A DNA stretch of 6,960 nt from Nitrososphaerota archaeon (GCA_027297425.1 JAPUIC010000110.1:1-6960), one strand, 5' to 3'; counted from the first letter of the stretch, positions 1 to 6,064 are shown. Numbers and translations are program-made. The notes: generated by a model from the letters alone, not told the origin.

Positions 1-17
1 CAATCAAATAGCCAGCC

Positions 18-404
18 TTAGACTTTATCTCTATTTTCCACGAGCTTTAGTGATACTGAGTTGATGCAGTAGCGTAGGTTCGTTGGCGGTGGACCGTCAC
101 TAAAGACATGACCTAGGTGTGATCCGCAGTTCTTACACAATACCTCTGTCCTCTGCATCCCCACACCATCATCTTGATCCTCATCTACATTATCTCCGAT
201 CGGCCTCCAAAAACTAGGCCATCCGGTACCTGAATCATATTTGGTTTCTGAACTAAAGAGATCAGTGCTGCATAGTGCACACTGATAGATACCATCATCC
301 TTAGAATCAAAATACTTGCCTGTGAACGGAGCCTCTGTTCCCTTCCTAACACAAACCTCATGTTGTTCCGAGGTCAAGTTTTTTGTGAACTTTTCAGATA
401 CCAT
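18..404 (-). CDS. msrB: Peptide-methionine (R)-S-oxide reductase MsrB
   Basis: This cytoplasmic repair enzyme reduces methionine-R-sulfoxide in oxidised proteins back to methionine, using thioredoxin-like electron donors. The 128-residue product covers the whole SelR/MsrB domain. It has an N-terminal LTSEQ segment, the signature GTGWPSFW at residues 59-66, and two zinc-binding CxxC pairs (C42/C45 and C90/C93). HLGHVF lies at 96-101, and the catalytic cysteine is C113 in the RYCINS motif. The residue before GWPSF, which carries a resolving cysteine in some MsrBs, is Thr60 here, so C18 or an external thiol may do that job (inference). The start is ATG at 404, with a TATA-like TTATAC centred 26 bases upstream, which suggests a leaderless transcript. 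The gene diverges from the dehydrogenase gene and ends in TAA close to the window edge. The family call is very secure. Confidence 0.96.
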   Translation of the reverse strand: MVSEKFTKNLTSEQHEVCVRKGTEAPFTGKYFDSKDDGIYQCALCSTDLFSSETKYDSGTGWPSFWRPIGDNVDEDQDDGVGMQRTEVLCKNCGSHLGHVFSDGPPPTNLRYCINSVSLKLVENRDKV

Positions 405-427
405 AAATTAAGTAAAGGTCAGATCTA

Positions 428-434
428 GTATAAC
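428..434. promoter_or_regulatory. Candidate divergent TATA box between msrB and the dehydrogenase
   Basis: The AT-rich GTATAAC reads as TTATAC on the minus strand, centred about 26 bases before the msrB ATG. That is the spacing expected for leaderless archaeal transcription. On the plus strand TATAAC would place a transcript start near 457-458, about 31 bases before the preferred dehydrogenase ATG at 489. An alternative plus-strand box is TTAAAT at 463-468. These are sequence-based predictions only. Confidence 0.4.
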
Positions 435-488
435 TATCTTATCATTGTGTCAACAGCTCTACTTAAATCGGCACAAAAAACCCCAGTG

Positions 489-1517
489 ATGAGTTTGAAG
501 TCGATCCAACTCACAGATAATGGGAAAGTAACTCTCGAAGAACTTCCAATCCCAGAGGTTGGGGGATCTGACCTGCTAGTTGAGATGAAGGCTTGCGGGC
601 TCTGTGGGACTGACATTGAAAAACTCCACGGCGAGTACACCGCCTCGGCTCCAATTCTTGGACATGAAGCAGTCGGGGTAATCCGAACAGTTGGCGCTGA
701 CCTTAAGGGATTTAATCCCGGTGACAGAATTTTCCCGCATCATCATGTTCCTTGCTATGAGTGCTATCTGTGCAAACATGGAAACGAAACGATGTGTCCC
801 CATTATCGGAAATATAATTTAGATCCAGGTGGATTCTCAGAATTATTTAGGGTTCCTTCTTGGAATGTGCTCCATGGTGGCATTCTTAAACTTCCGGACA
901 GTGTAAGCTTTGAACATGCTAGTCTCATAGAACCCATAGCGTGCTGTCTCCGAAACATTAAGAGATCACATCTAGACGAAACCGATGCGGTTCTCGTTAT
1001 GGGTGCCGGGCCCATGGGTCTAATTCATCTCCAACTATTACTTCTCTTAGGCAAGACTGTCCACGTTAGCGACATGAGTGAGAAGCGACTTGACGTTGCT
1101 AATGCACTTGGTGCATCCTCAATCTCTAATCCTAAGGAGGTAGACGTAGCTTCGGTTATGCGCGATCAGACGGATGGGCGTGGTGTTGATGTTGCCATTG
1201 TTGCTACAGGAAGTCCGAAAGCAATAGAGGAGGGGTTAAGATCTGTCCGAAAAGGTGGAATTGTTAGTTTATTTGGTGTCCCTGTAAAAGATTCTATACT
1301 CAATTACGACTTTAGTAATACCGTTAACTCGGAAATCTCTATTATTCCGAGCAATGCTGCTACCGAAGTAGAAACTCGAGAAGCGCTTGACCTAATCGTT
1401 GATGGAAAACCAAACTTTGAGACCATAATAACGCATAGGTTTCGACTTGAAGAGTTCAATGAGGCAATATCTATGGCAATGAAAAAGGAAAGCGTAAAGA
1501 TCCTGATCAGCTCTTGA
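489..1517 (+). CDS. Zinc-dependent medium-chain alcohol/polyol dehydrogenase
   Basis: This NAD(P)-dependent zinc dehydrogenase belongs to the medium-chain superfamily, the group of threonine, sorbitol and galactitol-phosphate dehydrogenases. It oxidises a secondary alcohol to a ketone, or the reverse. Counting from ATG 489 (342 residues), the catalytic-zinc motif GLCGTD holds C39, GHEAVG gives H59 and E60, and E148 is a possible further ligand. A structural-zinc motif CX2CX2CX7C is complete at C89, C92, C95 and C103. The Rossmann motif GAGPMG is at 172-177, and Asp195 after the second strand favours NAD+ over NADP+ (inference). A longer GTG start at 447 is open, but homologues usually begin just before KSIQL and the likely TATA box would start transcription after 447. 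Forty-nine bases separate it from the aldolase gene, its probable pathway partner. The substrate cannot be read from sequence. Confidence 0.88.
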   Translation: MSLKSIQLTDNGKVTLEELPIPEVGGSDLLVEMKACGLCGTDIEKLHGEYTASAPILGHEAVGVIRTVGADLKGFNPGDRIFPHHHVPCYECYLCKHGNETMCPHYRKYNLDPGGFSELFRVPSWNVLHGGILKLPDSVSFEHASLIEPIACCLRNIKRSHLDETDAVLVMGAGPMGLIHLQLLLLLGKTVHVSDMSEKRLDVANALGASSISNPKEVDVASVMRDQTDGRGVDVAIVATGSPKAIEEGLRSVRKGGIVSLFGVPVKDSILNYDFSNTVNSEISIIPSNAATEVETREALDLIVDGKPNFETIITHRFRLEEFNEAISMAMKKESVKILISS

Positions 1518-1531
1518 AATCTACGACTCGG

Positions 1532-1539
1532 TATATTTA
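1532..1539 (+). promoter_or_regulatory. TATA box upstream of the aldolase gene
   Basis: TATATTTA is a good archaeal TATA box in the 49-base gap after the dehydrogenase. It is centred about 31 bases before the ATG at 1567 and predicts a start near 1561 with a leader of only a few bases. The aldolase can therefore probably be transcribed independently of the dehydrogenase. No Shine-Dalgarno site precedes the ATG, which fits a near-leaderless message. Confidence 0.5.
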
Positions 1540-1566
1540 ACTAGTCGAAAGAGTCCAGAAGTTTGG

Positions 1567-2361
1567 ATGAGCTGGGGCCTAGATAATCGGCTATCCCGTA
1601 TTTTCCAACCCTCTAACGGCCGAACTCTTATGCTGGCTGTAGATCATGGGTATTTTCAGGGTCCTACTTCTGGTCTCGAGGTCCCTAAAGATGCCATTAC
1701 GCCTCTACTTCCCTATGCAGATACGCTCATGGTCACTCGTGGGGTCCTCCGACGCTGCGTAGATCCTAATTCGAAAATCCCTGTAGTTCTTAGGGTTTCT
1801 GGAGGAACGAGCATTCTAAAGGAGCTATCGAATGAGGGTCTCACAACTTCCATCGAAGACGCAATCAGACTGAACGTTAGTGGAGTGGCAATTTCGATCT
1901 TTGTAGGCTCTGAATACGAGCGGCAAACTCTCCTGAATCTATCTAAACTTGTAGATACCTGTGAACGATATGGCATCCCGGTTCTTGCAGTTACAGCTGT
2001 CGGGCGGGATATGAATAGGGATGCTCGTTATTTATCATTGTGTTGTCGCATAGCTACTGAGATAGGAGCGCATATTGTAAAGACGTATTATTGCGAAAAC
2101 TTCGATAAGATCGTAAAATCATCTCCGGTTCCGATAGTTATAGCTGGCGGGAAAAAAATTCCAGAGAAAGCGGCGTTAGATCTAGCATATAATGCTCTTC
2201 GTGACGGCGCACTTGGCGTAGATATGGGTCGAAATATCTTTCAATCTAAATATCCCGTAGCGATGATTAGATCCGTTCGGGCTATCGTGCATGAAAATGC
2301 TACATCGAAGGAAGCGTTTGTTTTATTTAACAAACTCAGAAGGAAGGAAAAGGACAGTTAA
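1567..2361 (+). CDS. LsrF/FbaB-type class I aldolase or thiolase
   Basis: This TIM-barrel enzyme of the DeoC/FbaB/LsrF family breaks or forms carbon-carbon bonds through a lysine Schiff base. From remembered sequences it is closest to LsrF, the thiolase that degrades phosphorylated autoinducer-2 (3-hydroxy-5-phosphonooxypentane-2,4-dione). Shared blocks include RLSRIF near residue 8, LAVDHGYFQGPTSGLE at 23-38, IKTYY-like VKTYYCE at 171-177, VPIVIAGGKK at 188-197 and GVDMGRNIFQS at 217-227. Lys172 aligns with the Schiff-base Lys203 of LsrF at a constant 31-residue offset, and the phosphate-binding glycine segments are present. At 264 residues it lacks the roughly 30-residue N-terminal extension of E. 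coli LsrF. No lsr transporter, kinase or lsrG is visible. Pairing with a polyol dehydrogenase points to cleavage of a phosphorylated ketose or dione, not necessarily autoinducer-2. A fructose-bisphosphate aldolase or an aroA'-type role is less likely. Confidence 0.85.
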   Translation: MSWGLDNRLSRIFQPSNGRTLMLAVDHGYFQGPTSGLEVPKDAITPLLPYADTLMVTRGVLRRCVDPNSKIPVVLRVSGGTSILKELSNEGLTTSIEDAIRLNVSGVAISIFVGSEYERQTLLNLSKLVDTCERYGIPVLAVTAVGRDMNRDARYLSLCCRIATEIGAHIVKTYYCENFDKIVKSSPVPIVIAGGKKIPEKAALDLAYNALRDGALGVDMGRNIFQSKYPVAMIRSVRAIVHENATSKEAFVLFNKLRRKEKDS

Positions 2362-2373
2362 TACTTTCTTTCC
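2342..2373. terminator. Possible bidirectional termination region with imperfect inverted repeat
   Basis: GGAAGGAAA at 2342-2350 can pair with TTTCTTTCC at 2365-2373 (nine pairs, one of them G-U on the plus-strand RNA). The 14-base loop contains both opposing stop codons. Each convergent transcript enters a pyrimidine-rich stretch just after its stop: plus-strand 2364-2381, and minus-strand from 2356 down to about 2341. Archaeal termination relies mainly on U-rich tracts, so the hairpin may matter less than the pyrimidine runs. A functional terminator here is an inference. Confidence 0.35.
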
Positions 2374-2621
2374 CATTCTTTGAGTGTGAACTCTCTGACA
2401 CCGCTAGAATGATAAGGGTCTGCAGAAGCTATTCTCAGTGCATCCTCTCCTGATTCTAAAGTCAAGAAATACACCCCACCTCTCCCGTCTGAAAACTTAC
2501 CTGCAATTCCTAGGATGTCTTGCTTCTTCAAAGACTCGATATATTCAGCGTGTGACTTTCGATGCTTGGCTACCTCTTCTGGCTTAGCCTTTGCAATTGA
2601 GATTACGATATATTCGGGCAA
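2358..2621 (-). CDS. YCII-domain (YciI-like) small protein
   Basis: This is a small soluble protein of 87 residues with the YCII-related fold, a ferredoxin-like dimeric domain. Some members have hydrolase-type chemistry, but most have no known role. The domain fills the protein: a first strand EYIVISIAK, conserved His24 in RKSHAEYIESL, a turn at LGIAGKFSDGRGG (37-49), LTLESGEDAL, and the conserved ASADPYHSSGV with Asp68 at 65-75. The His/Asp pair is the putative active site. There is no internal Met; the only plausible start is TTG at 2621, and the frame is closed by a stop at 2643-2645. It begins 16 bases after uS19, so it is probably the last gene of the ribosomal transcript. Its stop overlaps the aldolase stop on the other strand by four bases. 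A link to translation is not shown by sequence. Confidence 0.85.
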   Translation of the reverse strand: MPEYIVISIAKAKPEEVAKHRKSHAEYIESLKKQDILGIAGKFSDGRGGVYFLTLESGEDALRIASADPYHSSGVREFTLKEWERKY

Positions 2622-2637
2622 GCTGAAGTTTGACTTA

Positions 2638-3033
2638 CTACTTTAGAGGAACGTATAGACTCGATCTGGATGATCCGATCCCAGGCGTTCCATGTGTTAC
2701 CTTTTTGTTGGTTATCACATACTCGCCAAGGTAATGGCCGATCATCTCGGGCTTAATTTCTACAGGCACAAAATCTTTACCGCTATGGATTTCTAACTTT
2801 AGTCCTACCATGTATGGGAGTATTATCATATCCCTAGCATGTGTTCTAATTGGCCCCTTTCCCTTCCCTGCCTTGGCTGCCTTCACATCCTCTATCAGTT
2901 TCCTCTTTTCTGGAGAGATCCCCCGGTTCCGGGACCTACGTTGTCTTGAGGGTAGTAGTTCCAGAAAAGCTTCCAGAGGCATACTTTCAACTTGCTCGAG
3001 GGTATGACCCCTATATCTAAATTCACGTACCAT
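2638..3033 (-). CDS. rps19: Small ribosomal subunit protein uS19 (archaeal S19)
   Basis: This component of the head of the 30S subunit contacts 16S rRNA near the A-site finger and the uS13 interface. The 131-residue length is right for the archaeal form, which carries an N-terminal extension that bacterial S19 lacks (FRYRGHTLEQVESMP and LLPSRQRRSRNRG, residues 5-38). The conserved core follows: IRTHARDMIILP at 62-73, IKPEMIGHYLGEY at 93-105 and the basic tail SSRSSLYVPLK at 121-131. ATG at 3033 follows the uL2 stop by 15 bases with no clear Shine-Dalgarno site. It ends in TAG. In most archaea uL22 and uS3 come next; here a YCII-domain gene does, so uS19 is the last ribosomal gene of this cluster. 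Confidence 0.97.
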   Translation of the reverse strand: MVREFRYRGHTLEQVESMPLEAFLELLPSRQRRSRNRGISPEKRKLIEDVKAAKAGKGKGPIRTHARDMIILPYMVGLKLEIHSGKDFVPVEIKPEMIGHYLGEYVITNKKVTHGTPGIGSSRSSLYVPLK

Positions 3034-3048
3034 CTAACCATTCACACA

Positions 3049-3777
3049 CTATCGTATTCTTCTAACCTTAGCTCTACCTGTCTTCCTAGCTGCAATAGAG
3101 CCGACCTTTCTACCCGGTGGAGCATTTCTAGAGACCGTAGTTGATTTACCAGGATGTTGATGTCTACCACCACCATGCGGATGATGAACAGACGCCATTG
3201 CGACTCCTCTCACTCTTGGATAATGCTTACCTCTACTTTTGAAGTTATGGAATGCGCCACCGGCCCTCATAAACGGTTTTTCGGTCCTTCCCCATCCGGC
3301 GATTCTCCCGATCATGGCTCTACACTTTAAGCCAATAGTCATAGATTTCCCAGACGGTAATCGAATAATAGCTCCTGTTGGAGTTAGGGAGAAGAGGGAG
3401 GCAGAGCCGCCACCTGAACGAACTATCTTACCACCGTCACCCTGGCGTAACTCGATATTACTTATCACTGTACCCTCGGGAATGTTCTCTACCGGTAGTA
3501 TGTTTCCCGCTTTTATTTCTGAAGACGGACCCATCTCTACTTCTGAACCGACGATCAGTCCATCTGCTGCCGGAATGTGTGCAAACTTACCCACACTAAT
3601 CTCTAATTGTGCTAGTGGTGCGCTTGCTCCTCTCGAGTCAAGAATATTGAGTACCTTAAACTTCACCGTCTCTAAAGTGGGGATCGGAAAATGGACTGGT
3701 GCAATAACTCCTTTTTTTGGCGCACGATAGTGTATCCCTCCTTTTCCACGTCTTTGTGAAATAAGCCTCTTTCCCAT
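3049..3777 (-). CDS. rpl2: Large ribosomal subunit protein uL2 (archaeal L2)
   Basis: This 50S protein lies close to the peptidyl-transferase centre and is needed for subunit association and peptide-bond formation. The product is 242 residues, typical for archaea, starting MGKRLISQRRGKGG. The OB-fold region is about 25-105, and the SH3-like domain contains LPSGK at 140-144 and CRAMIG at 152-157. The C-terminal rRNA-binding segment has HHPHGGGRHQHPG at 198-210, followed by NAPPGRKVGSIAARKTGRAK. His199 aligns with the functionally important H229 of E. coli L2. The residue before it, usually Asp, is His198 here; some archaea also vary at this site. The gene starts four bases after the uL23 stop, so translational coupling is likely. 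It ends in TAG. Confidence 0.98.
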   Translation of the reverse strand: MGKRLISQRRGKGGIHYRAPKKGVIAPVHFPIPTLETVKFKVLNILDSRGASAPLAQLEISVGKFAHIPAADGLIVGSEVEMGPSSEIKAGNILPVENIPEGTVISNIELRQGDGGKIVRSGGGSASLFSLTPTGAIIRLPSGKSMTIGLKCRAMIGRIAGWGRTEKPFMRAGGAFHNFKSRGKHYPRVRGVAMASVHHPHGGGRHQHPGKSTTVSRNAPPGRKVGSIAARKTGRAKVRRIR

Positions 3778-3781
3778 CAGA

Positions 3782-4051
3782 CTACACTAATCCTAACTTG
3801 GAGGCTAGATCTGCTGCGGCTCCATCCTTAGCGAAGCGAACGAAGGCTTTCTTGCCGGTGACTGTTCTACTCGTGTTCACATCCATTACCTCTTCGTGAT
3901 ATAATGTTTCGACAGCTTGCTTCACCGCTCTCTTATTCGATTCGTCATTAACGATGAATGCGATTTTATTATCTCGTTCTATCATTAAAAACGTCTTTTC
4001 AGTAACAAAAGAGCGGACGATAACCTTGTTTGCATCTTCAACCTTCAACAT
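3782..4051 (-). CDS. rpl23: Large ribosomal subunit protein uL23 (archaeal L23)
   Basis: This protein sits at the polypeptide exit of the 50S subunit and forms the docking site for signal recognition particle and chaperones. The 89 residues match the archaeal length. Diagnostic segments are VIVRSFVTEKTF at 10-21, KIAFIVNDESNKRAVKQAVE at 29-48, LYHEEVMDVNT near 50-60, GKKAFVRF at 66-73 and the C-terminal AADLASKLGLV. The start ATG at 4051 lies 10 bases after the uL3 stop, behind a GGTGA that could pair with the 16S 3' end. In other archaea uL4 normally lies immediately upstream; here it is missing. The gene ends in TAG, four bases before uL2. Confidence 0.97.
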   Translation of the reverse strand: MLKVEDANKVIVRSFVTEKTFLMIERDNKIAFIVNDESNKRAVKQAVETLYHEEVMDVNTSRTVTGKKAFVRFAKDGAAADLASKLGLV

Positions 4052-4054
4052 ACG

Positions 4055-4059
4055 TCACC
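4055..4059 (-). promoter_or_regulatory. Possible Shine-Dalgarno site for uL23
   Basis: GGTGA occurs three bases before the uL23 ATG, inside the 10-base gap between uL3 and uL23. It complements the TCACC part of the archaeal 16S 3' tail. The spacing is short but workable. It is one of only two plausible Shine-Dalgarno sites noted in the window, and it supports independent initiation on uL23 even though uL4 is absent. Confidence 0.4.
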
Positions 4060-4061
4060 AA

Positions 4062-5072
4062 TCAAGTAGTTAGCTGAAGGTTGTCTCCAACTTCCAGGAT
4101 CTTTGACTCTTTGGGTTTAACATTCCCTCGACCTCGCATAGAAAACCGCATCTTAACGAAGCGTTTTGGCGGTCCAGCGATAGACCCTTTTACCAGCACG
4201 AAGTCGCCTTTTACTACCCCAAAATGATGAAATGTTGTCTTAACCTCTTCCGTTCCGTCATATGTCCCGAAGCCTAGTAATCGTTTCTGGTTCTCTATCC
4301 TCTGGTGAAAACCATGCTGACCTGCTCTAGGTACCGTCCACATGACCGAAGCAGGTTTCCATGGGCCGATAACTCCAACAGCTCTGACACTCTTCCGTGA
4401 TTTATGCTGCAATCTTTTGATTCCAAATCTCGTAACGGGACCTTCAAAGCCCTGACCTCTTGATACTGAAACAATATCGATATAATTACCTGTAACAAAC
4501 ACGTCTCGAACTGATAAAGTCTTACCGAGAATTGACTTTAGATATTCAATTTGTGCTTTAGTATCGCCTCCCCCTATCTGTATCTCAAAAACATATGGCT
4601 TCTTCTGAGCTAATCCTGCGTCCCTAGGACTAATGTATACCAGTGAAACAAGACGAACTATTTCGTCGGATCTGCCCTCCATTATTGATAACATCTTTTC
4701 TACTGGTTTGGGTTTAACACGCATCAATCGTTCGAGATCTTTTGGTAAATCTTGAGCGTACACTTCACCTAATACGGTTATGATGCCAACTTTCTTTGTG
4801 TAATAACGAATCCCGATGATCGTAATCCTGGGGGCTACTACAACAGTAGTCGCATTAAATACGGGCTTGCCAAAGTTAGGAGTCTTCTCTCTATCGTCGA
4901 CGGTTACGACCGATGTCATACCTGCCTTAAATCCTGGAAATCCTAGCAAGGTAGGTTTATCGGATACAATAGTAGGCCAGTTTCGTACGACTGGATTTAG
5001 AGTAGCAACTCTGTGTCTAGGATAGAAAGCTAAGGAACCTCTTCTTGGTGCACTATGCTTCCTATGACCCAT
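4062..5072 (-). CDS. rpl3: Large ribosomal subunit protein uL3 (archaeal L3)
   Basis: This is an early-assembly 50S protein whose long loop reaches the peptidyl-transferase centre and helps gate aminoacyl-tRNA entry. The 336-residue length is standard for archaea and eukaryotes and longer than bacterial L3. It starts MGHRKHSAPRRGSLAF. PGFKAGMTSVV lies at 46-56, VSVSRGQGFEGPVTRFG at 201-217, VGVIGPWKP at 232-240 with Trp238, and AGQHGFHQR at 250-258 in the centre-proximal loop. The gene lies 51 bases after the SPOUT methyltransferase gene and may have its own TATA box. It ends in TGA, and uL23 follows instead of uL4. The reading frame is complete with no sign of truncation at the uL4 junction. 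Confidence 0.98.
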   Translation of the reverse strand: MGHRKHSAPRRGSLAFYPRHRVATLNPVVRNWPTIVSDKPTLLGFPGFKAGMTSVVTVDDREKTPNFGKPVFNATTVVVAPRITIIGIRYYTKKVGIITVLGEVYAQDLPKDLERLMRVKPKPVEKMLSIMEGRSDEIVRLVSLVYISPRDAGLAQKKPYVFEIQIGGGDTKAQIEYLKSILGKTLSVRDVFVTGNYIDIVSVSRGQGFEGPVTRFGIKRLQHKSRKSVRAVGVIGPWKPASVMWTVPRAGQHGFHQRIENQKRLLGFGTYDGTEEVKTTFHHFGVVKGDFVLVKGSIAGPPKRFVKMRFSMRGRGNVKPKESKILEVGDNLQLTT

Positions 5073-5097
5073 ACTCCACGCCCGACTTGAATAAACT

Positions 5098-5105
5098 GAT
5101 TTAAG
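5098..5105 (-). promoter_or_regulatory. Candidate TATA box for the uL3-led operon
   Basis: In the 51-base gap between the SPOUT gene and uL3, CTTAAATC on the minus strand is centred about 29 bases before the uL3 ATG. This would give a transcript with almost no leader. AT-rich neighbours TTTAAAC and TTTATT offer alternatives. The ribosomal genes can therefore probably be expressed both from here and by read-through from the methyltransferase promoter. Confidence 0.4.
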
Positions 5106-5123
5106 TGTTTAAAGGAAACAAAC

Positions 5124-5972
5124 CTAGTTAATCATCTTGTCATTGGACGCAAGATTTAGTATCGAGAGTGATGAAGTTACTGCCTCCTCGGTTCTCACGG
5201 TGATTACTCCCTGTCCAGGCATAGTATTGATCACCATACTCGCAGACTGATTCGTTCCTTCACCTGTCATTATCGTCTGTACTCCAAGTTTGGGGGAACC
5301 AAACAGGAATAATACTCTCTTAGAATTCTGTAACTTACTGCAAAATTGGGTCCATACCTCCCCGATATCTTGTCCACTTCTAGAGGTGATAACTGAAAAG
5401 TCTTCGGAATATTCCTTCAAGAGTTTAGAGATACTCTCTCTCTTTTTTACCTGATATCCCCAATATTCTTGCGGATAATCTCTCCCTACAACCCTACACT
5501 TTAATTCTGGATAGGAGCTTGTAAACAGAACTGTGGCTCTGCCCATACTTTGGATCTGACCTTCTAGAGGGATGAGCGTTCCTAATCCAGCATCGATCAT
5601 ATGATGCGCCCCTTGTTTTGAGATGAAACCCTCTCTAAGTTCTCCCTTCTCTATTTCCTGTATTCTTCCGGACGTCTTATGGTGGGGAATTCGTAATGGA
5701 GGAAGCGCACCTGCAAATTTTAGAGCTTCCATTATAGGAAAAATAGTCCGCCTAAGATATTGCGGAGTCTCCAAGTACTCTAATATGAGAGAGGAAAAAT
5801 CCATGTCCTGGTCATAGTTTCCACTGTTGTCCCTGTAGATGTAGATTGTACTAACTCGATATATAGAACAGGCTCGTGCTATAATTCCAAGTTTCACTGT
5901 TTTTTCTCGCATATGTTGTGTATCCATGAGCACTGAAGATGGTATTGCAATTGCGATGTTGATGCGAGGCAT
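5124..5972 (-). CDS. SPOUT-class RNA (uridine-N3) methyltransferase, PF02598 family
   Basis: This S-adenosylmethionine-dependent RNA methyltransferase has a trefoil-knot fold and an inserted OB-like domain. The family includes Methanothermobacter MTH1, whose gene also precedes uL3, and human SPOUT1/CENP-32, linked to N3-methyluridine in large-subunit rRNA. Of 282 residues, the N-terminal half-knot begins INIAIAIPSSVL and contains the family block YLETPQYLRR at 66-75. GALPPLRIPHH (88-98) leads into the inserted RNA-binding domain, roughly 90-175, which ends at WGYQVK. The knot and cofactor site are LFLFGSPKLGV at 221-231, NTMPGQG at 249-255 and RTEEAVTSSLSILN at 260-273. The neighbouring uL3 contacts the peptidyl-transferase region, so an rRNA target near that centre is likely (inference). 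It starts at ATG 5972, diverges from the PDCD5-like gene and ends in TAG. Confidence 0.9.
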   Translation of the reverse strand: MPRINIAIAIPSSVLMDTQHMREKTVKLGIIARACSIYRVSTIYIYRDNSGNYDQDMDFSSLILEYLETPQYLRRTIFPIMEALKFAGALPPLRIPHHKTSGRIQEIEKGELREGFISKQGAHHMIDAGLGTLIPLEGQIQSMGRATVLFTSSYPELKCRVVGRDYPQEYWGYQVKKRESISKLLKEYSEDFSVITSRSGQDIGEVWTQFCSKLQNSKRVLFLFGSPKLGVQTIMTGEGTNQSASMVINTMPGQGVITVRTEEAVTSSLSILNLASNDKMIN

Positions 5973-6025
5973 TGTCCCACTACGTTCTTGAATTGTATGT
6001 AATCAATCTATCTGGTCAAAAGTTT

Positions 6026-6042
6026 AGTTTAAAGTTAATTAA
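6026..6042. promoter_or_regulatory. AT-rich divergent promoter region (SPOUT gene / PDCD5-like gene)
   Basis: AGTTTAAAG at 6026-6034 and the palindromic TTAATTAA at 6035-6042 are the best TATA-like sequences between the divergent genes. TTTAAA reads the same on both strands. On the plus strand it predicts a start near 6056, and TTAATTAA predicts one near 6065; both lie after the first ATG (6045) and before the second (6069). On the minus strand TTTAAA gives a leader of about 30 bases for the SPOUT gene. Confidence 0.35.
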
Positions 6043-6050
6043 GCATGCAA

Positions 6051-6064
6051 CTCCAAATTTGGAG
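6051..6064. repeat. Perfect 14-bp palindrome at the PDCD5-like gene start
   Basis: CTCCAAATTTGGAG is identical to its own reverse complement; the flanking bases break the symmetry. Its right arm contains GGAG, which lies four bases before the ATG at 6069 and could be that gene's Shine-Dalgarno site. It could be a dimeric repressor's operator or, in RNA, a short hairpin hiding GGAG. If translation instead began at 6045 it would simply be coding sequence. Confidence 0.45.

Noticed and set aside
447..488. GTG start adding 14 residues to the dehydrogenase
   Set aside because: The extra residues do not look like the family N terminus, and the best TATA box would start transcription downstream of this GTG. 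It is kept only as an alternative.
434..1015. Several minus-strand open frames inside the dehydrogenase gene
   Set aside because: They are antisense shadows of a gene with intact zinc-binding and Rossmann motifs, and none resembles a known protein.
1567..1600. Truncation of the aldolase at its N terminus
   Set aside because: It lacks the roughly 30-residue extension of E. coli LsrF, but a well-placed TATA box just before ATG 1567 and an intact barrel suggest the short form is genuine.
3239..3730. 163-codon open frame on the plus strand opposite uL2
   Set aside because: It is fully antisense to the strongly recognised uL2 gene, with no family resemblance and a Pro/Ser-rich shadow composition.
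3782..5072. A hidden, frameshifted or fused uL4
   Set aside because: uL3 and uL23 account for all the sequence except 10 bases, both have normal lengths, and no uL4-like motif appears in any frame shown.
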